A stretch of DNA of 64,000 nucleotides from Halopelagius fulvigenes (GTDB lineage: Archaea; Halobacteriota; Halobacteria; Halobacteriales; Haloferacaceae): the NCBI RefSeq assembly GCF_042662625.1, contig NZ_JBHSXH010000001.1, positions 8,685 through 72,684 of the forward strand. Direction: 5' to 3'. Shown in pieces: positions 60,614 through 64,000 of this stretch. Made by a program: the position numbers and the translations under genes. Numbering within the stretch: the first letter of the stretch is position 1; the number at the start of each line of letters is the position of its first letter. The notes beneath the pieces were generated by a model that did no database searches, had not been told where the DNA came from, and saw only the letters and a list, made by a program, of their open reading frames with translations.

Positions 60614-61723
60614 ATGGCAGACTTAGCGTTTCGAGTACACGACAGCATCGACGCGGTGAACGAAAATCAGTGGAATCACGTCGTCGAACACTCGACGAAC
60701 GGGAGCGTCTTCCACCGCTACGAGTGGCTGAAAGCGGTGGAGGAGAGTCTCAGCTACGATCCGAAGCACGTCACCGTCGAGAAGAAGGGGAACCCGGTCG
60801 CGGTGTTTCCGAACTTCGTCACGGACATCGACCTCCCGTCCGTCTCGTCGCTGTTGGAGAACACGCCCCTCTCGGCGGTGGGAGACGCCGCGTCGGTACC
60901 GTCGCTCGGCGAGGTACCGCTCAGGCGTGTCATCTCCGCGACGCCGGGGTACGGCGGCCCGGCGATAACGACGAACGAGGAGGAGGTTCTCGACCTCCTG
61001 ATGGAGAGCGTCGACGAAATCTGCGACGGTAACGTGCTCAATCACGTCATCAAGGCGAAAGAGACGGAGTACATGCGGTACGGGAAGTACCTCGCAAAGC
61101 AGGGGTACCAGCCCAAACTGACCGACTGTCGCTTCGAGATCGACCTCACGTACGACTGGGACGACATCGAGGCGAACATGGCCAAGGAACGGCGCAAGGC
61201 GATCAGAAAGGGCCGGAAGTCGGAGACGACCGTCCGCGAGGTGGACCTGACGACGGACGAACTTCGAGAGACGTACCGCCAGTACCGGGCGAACATGACG
61301 CGCGTCCGCGGCCACGTCTACCCCTTCGAGTTCTTCGAGCGACTGGCCGAGGAGATCCCCGACCGGACGAAGATATTCGCCGCCGAGGCCGACGGGGAGG
61401 ACGTGGGCCGGTACGTCTACTTCCTCGACGACGAACGCGACACGCTCCACTACTACTTCCCGGCCATCGGCGACGAGTCGAACTTCGAGCACTACCCCTC
61501 CGAACTCCTGCACGAACACGCCATCAAGTGGGGGAAAGAGCAGGGGTACAACTACTACGACTTCGGGAGCACCGGCTCGACGTTCAAAGACGGTGTGTTC
61601 AGGTACAAGGAGAAGTACGGCGGCAGACCGATTCCGACGCTCCAGTGGGAGAAGGGACAGTCGCCGCTGCTGTGGGGCGCGTACAAGCTGGCTCGGAGCG
61701 CCTACCGGAAGAAGGTCTACTGA
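60614..61723 (+). CDS. FemAB/GNAT-like acyltransferase 1
   Basis: This 369-residue protein has two GNAT-type lobes as in FemABX aminoacyltransferases. Conserved points are GSVFHRYEWLKAVEESLSYDP (about 31-51), ERRKAIRKGRKSETTVREVDL (about 195-215) and QGYNYYDFGSTGSTFKDGVFRYKEKYGG (about 315-342), the typical FemAB end. In bacteria, FemABX adds amino acids to peptidoglycan lipid. Archaea lack murein, so the acceptor here must differ, perhaps an amino-sugar glycan. It is tandem with a paralogue 3 bp downstream. Confidence 0.82.
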   Translation: MADLAFRVHDSIDAVNENQWNHVVEHSTNGSVFHRYEWLKAVEESLSYDPKHVTVEKKGNPVAVFPNFVTDIDLPSVSSLLENTPLSAVGDAASVPSLGEVPLRRVISATPGYGGPAITTNEEEVLDLLMESVDEICDGNVLNHVIKAKETEYMRYGKYLAKQGYQPKLTDCRFEIDLTYDWDDIEANMAKERRKAIRKGRKSETTVREVDLTTDELRETYRQYRANMTRVRGHVYPFEFFERLAEEIPDRTKIFAAEADGEDVGRYVYFLDDERDTLHYYFPAIGDESNFEHYPSELLHEHAIKWGKEQGYNYYDFGSTGSTFKDGVFRYKEKYGGRPIPTLQWEKGQSPLLWGAYKLARSAYRKKVY

Positions 61724-61725
61724 CA

Positions 61726-62736
61726 ATGAGCATCGAAATCGAAGAGATAGGCCGAGACGAGTACGATACGTGGGATAGCTACGTCGAACAGTCGCCGAAC
61801 TCGAACCTGTTTCACCAGTCGAAGGCGCTGGAGCTCCAAGCGGAGTTCTCCGGCGCGGAGGTACACCCCCTCGTCGGGTACAAGGGGCAGGAACCTGTCG
61901 GGCTGTTCCCCCTCTTCGAGATGGAGAAGGGGCCGTTCACCGCGGTGTTCTCGCCGCCGCCGAAGCTGTGGATACCCCGGCAGGGGCCGGCGCTTCTGAA
62001 CATGCAGAAACTGAAGCGCCGGAAGCGGGAACGCCGCCTCAAGCGGTTCATCGACGGCTGCGTGGAGTGGCTCGACGAGAACGTGGGCCACGACTACGCG
62101 GAGATTCGAACCGCGGGCGACTACCACGACGCCCGCCCGTTCAAGTGGAACGGGAGCGAGGTCACCCCGGAGTACACCTACGTCGTGGACCTGACCGTCG
62201 ACGAGGACGAGCTGATGGGGCAGTTCAGCAGCGACGCCCGGAGCAACATCCGTAACACCGACGAGGACTCCTACACCGTCGAAGAGGGGACCGTCGAGGA
62301 CGTAGACCGGATCCTCGAACAGGTGCGCGACCGGTACGAGGCGCAGGGGAAGGCGTTCAACATGGCCCGCGGGTTCGGTCGGAGCCTGTACGAGGCGCTT
62401 CCGGACGGACAGGTTCGACCCTACGTCTGCCGCTCCGACGGCGAGTACCTCACGGGCATCCTCGCGTTCGAGTACGACGGGCGAACCCACCGCTGGCAGG
62501 GGGGCGTCAAGCCGGACTTCGACGTGGACATCCCCACGAACGACCTGCTCGATTGGCACATCATGAGCGACGCGATGGACCGGGGCCTCGACCAGTACGA
62601 CCTGGTCGGCGCGGGGAACCCGCGACTCAACGAGTACAAATCCAAGTTCGGACCCGAGCTCGAGCTGTTCTACGACATCGAACACGGGTCCGCGCCGGCG
62701 ACGATGCTCGTCGACCTCTACCGGCGGTTCGCCTAG
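61726..62736 (+). CDS. FemAB/GNAT-like acyltransferase 2
   Basis: This 336-residue paralogue of the previous protein starts MSIEIEEIGRDEYDTWDSYVEQSPNSNLFHQSKALEL. It shares SNLFHQ (versus GSVFHR), FSSDARSNIRNTDEDSYTVEEGT (versus MAKERRKAIRKG), and the C-terminal GLDQYDLVGAGNPRLNEYKSKFG motif. Divergence between the two suggests distinct acceptors or residues. The gene starts 3 bp after the first FemAB gene, so they form one unit with the phosphodiesterase. Confidence 0.82.
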   Translation: MSIEIEEIGRDEYDTWDSYVEQSPNSNLFHQSKALELQAEFSGAEVHPLVGYKGQEPVGLFPLFEMEKGPFTAVFSPPPKLWIPRQGPALLNMQKLKRRKRERRLKRFIDGCVEWLDENVGHDYAEIRTAGDYHDARPFKWNGSEVTPEYTYVVDLTVDEDELMGQFSSDARSNIRNTDEDSYTVEEGTVEDVDRILEQVRDRYEAQGKAFNMARGFGRSLYEALPDGQVRPYVCRSDGEYLTGILAFEYDGRTHRWQGGVKPDFDVDIPTNDLLDWHIMSDAMDRGLDQYDLVGAGNPRLNEYKSKFGPELELFYDIEHGSAPATMLVDLYRRFA

Positions 62737-63178
62737 CCCTCGGTTCGCACCGGCCCGCGCGCCCGGTTCGGCCCGCGTCTTCGCCCCCGTTTTCGGTTCT
62801 AATCCTCCCTTTACTGTCAAGCAAACTTTACTTACTGGCAAATATTTCCGAGTGTGAACGGGTTCTGCGCGGCCGTCAGGTGAAGTAGACCATCTGACAG
62901 GAAATGGTAATTAATGTGTTAAGTGTGTTCAGTTTATCGAATATGTAGTCTCGATACAATCCGTGCGGATATGGACGGGTCGGGGCGCTCGGGTCCCCCG
63001 ATAAGTCTCTGTTAAGAGCTCTCCGCCGAGTCTTAAAGCACCAAATTCATACTTTAATATTTTAACTATATTAAGAAAATTTATTTGATCCTTTGCCTAC
63101 TTTTAGTCACTATACTAGATTCTGAACTATTTGTGGATGAGAAAATTTATAAGCTAATGCTCATCCTAATCGGGTGTA
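62737..63178. other. AT-rich intergenic region before the exported Ser/Asp-rich protein
   Basis: These 442 bp are increasingly AT-rich toward the right (63040-63178), carrying a TATA box at 63146-63153. No gene or RNA was recognised. The base composition contrasts with the surrounding GC-rich DNA. Confidence 0.5.
63146..63153 (+). promoter_or_regulatory. TATA box of the exported protein at 63179
   Basis: TTTATAAG is centred about 30 nt upstream of ATG 63179, a leaderless spacing. Confidence 0.55.
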
Positions 63179-64000
63179 ATGAGGCGTGAAACCGACGCGG
63201 CGCGAAGCACGGACGACACAGAGGGTGGCTCTTTCATGGGCCGTCGACCCTATCTCAAACTCGCGGGTGCGGCGGTCGGGGCTATTGCCCTCGGGAGTTC
63301 GAGTGCAAGTGCGGCAGAGACGTCCGTTGTCGTCGTCGATGGACGAGGGGGAACCGATAAAACTGACTATGTCATCGAAGTGAGCGATTCGATAAAGAAA
63401 ATCAACACTTCTATCGCAGACACGCTGTCGGACTCGGTCTCGGACACTCGGGTCGAGGGGAGCATCGCCGACGGCGTCGACGCCTACGAGTACACGGGTC
63501 ACGTCGTTGACTTCGACTTCGACGGTTCGGCGAGGGTGACCACCAAGCCGACGCTGAAGGACGTCTCGTCGGACCTCGTACCTGAGGAGACGAGCAAGAA
63601 CAAGATCGAAGTCGTCAGCGACGGCTCGATAAAGTACGAGTTCACCACCTCCGGAAAGATAACCAAACTCTTCGAAAACGGGAAGAAGAGCGCGGAGGAG
63701 GGGAACGACTCGGTCACGGAGAACGACGACGGAACGTGGTCCGCGTCGGGCTTCACCGGTAACGGCTACGGCGATGGCTTCGAGTTCGAGGGCGAACTGA
63801 AGGCGTTCACCCCGAACTCCGGCGACTTGAAGCTCCTCCTCAACGGGAAGGAGGTCTCGCCTGATGACTTCGGCGACGTTTCGAGCGATTCCAGCTCCGA
63901 CTCCGACTCCGACTCCAGCAGCAGCAGCAGCAGTTCCAGCGGAAGTAACGAGTCCCACATCGGCGGCGGCGAGGGCTACTCGAACGTCGTCCCCGAGTCC
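63179..64000 (+). CDS. Tat-exported Ser/Asp-rich surface protein, truncated by the window end
   Basis: The frame opens at ATG 63179 and is still open at the last base, giving at least 274 residues. It begins MRRETDAARSTDDTEGGSFMGRRPYLKLAGAAV, a Tat-type signal (RRPYLK) with cleavage near ASA-AET. A beta-rich region follows (DYVIEVSDSIKK, EYTGHVVDFDF, GDGFEFEGELKAF). A Ser/Asp low-complexity linker near residues 235-255 precedes ESHIGGGEGYSNVVPES. That ending resembles the start of a haloarchaeal parallel-beta-helix domain. A later ATG at 63236 is a possible start. The full extent is unknown. Confidence 0.8.
   Translation, partial: MRRETDAARSTDDTEGGSFMGRRPYLKLAGAAVGAIALGSSSASAAETSVVVVDGRGGTDKTDYVIEVSDSIKKINTSIADTLSDSVSDTRVEGSIADGVDAYEYTGHVVDFDFDGSARVTTKPTLKDVSSDLVPEETSKNKIEVVSDGSIKYEFTTSGKITKLFENGKKSAEEGNDSVTENDDGTWSASGFTGNGYGDGFEFEGELKAFTPNSGDLKLLLNGKEVSPDDFGDVSSDSSSDSDSDSSSSSSSSSGSNESHIGGGEGYSNVVPES

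Overview
The window is chromosomal-type DNA from a halophilic archaeon of the class Halobacteria. The proteins are rich in Asp and Glu, third codon positions are strongly GC-biased, many starts sit about 26 to 30 nt behind a TATA-like box (leaderless transcripts), and several families are essentially haloarchaeal (RdfA, archaea-specific SMC-related protein, DUF5786, PGF-CTERM proteins). I cannot assign a genus. No rRNA, tRNA, CRISPR array or intact insertion sequence was seen.

Layout. 0-1.1 kb is gene-free and carries six ORB-like repeats, a candidate replication origin whose orc1/cdc6 gene would lie outside the left edge. 1.1-4.6 kb holds a helix-turn-helix protein, the cell-shape factor RdfA and its SMC-like partner. 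4.6-13.7 kb is metabolic and transport: a GH4 glycosidase, an AI-2E type permease, a CDP-glycerol glycerophosphotransferase/nucleotidyltransferase pair, an EEP-fold phosphodiesterase, an SLC13 permease, and a gene broken by one in-frame TGA. 14-17.4 kb has an HPr-kinase-like protein and a ParA cassette followed by AT-rich repeats. 17.4-24.9 kb is the transglutaminase/DUF7269/DUF58/DUF7519 operon with a convergent MoxR ATPase. 24.9-32 kb has a PRC-barrel protein, a very large secreted subtilisin and a membrane-tethered winged-helix protein with calcium-binding repeats. 31.9-32.95 kb is a gene-free, hairpin-rich stretch.

33-40.6 kb is housekeeping and stress: aldo/keto reductase, class V aminotransferase, MsrA, two-operator TetR/MATE efflux, ferritin-like protein, and a MoaD-like protein lacking the usual C-terminal Gly-Gly.

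40.9-64 kb is dominated by surface polysaccharide or glycoprotein-glycan biosynthesis. Four overlapping genes (acetyltransferase, aminotransferase, oxidoreductase, nucleotide-sugar dehydrogenase) match the whole route from UDP-GlcNAc to a 2,3-diacetamido-uronic acid. Downstream are glycosyltransferases, DUF1616 and multi-pass membrane proteins, and a tight four-gene cassette (polysaccharide deacetylase, DUF354, ATP-grasp, formyltransferase). Next come a second deacetylase, a type I phosphodiesterase and two FemAB-like acyltransferases. Many transcription units here share an unusual upstream box, ATAACAA(A), suggesting a common regulon. Taken together the genes could make a surface glycan in which an amino sugar is unmasked, then aminoacylated and/or formylated. 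That last step is inference. The window ends inside a Tat-exported Ser/Asp-rich protein.
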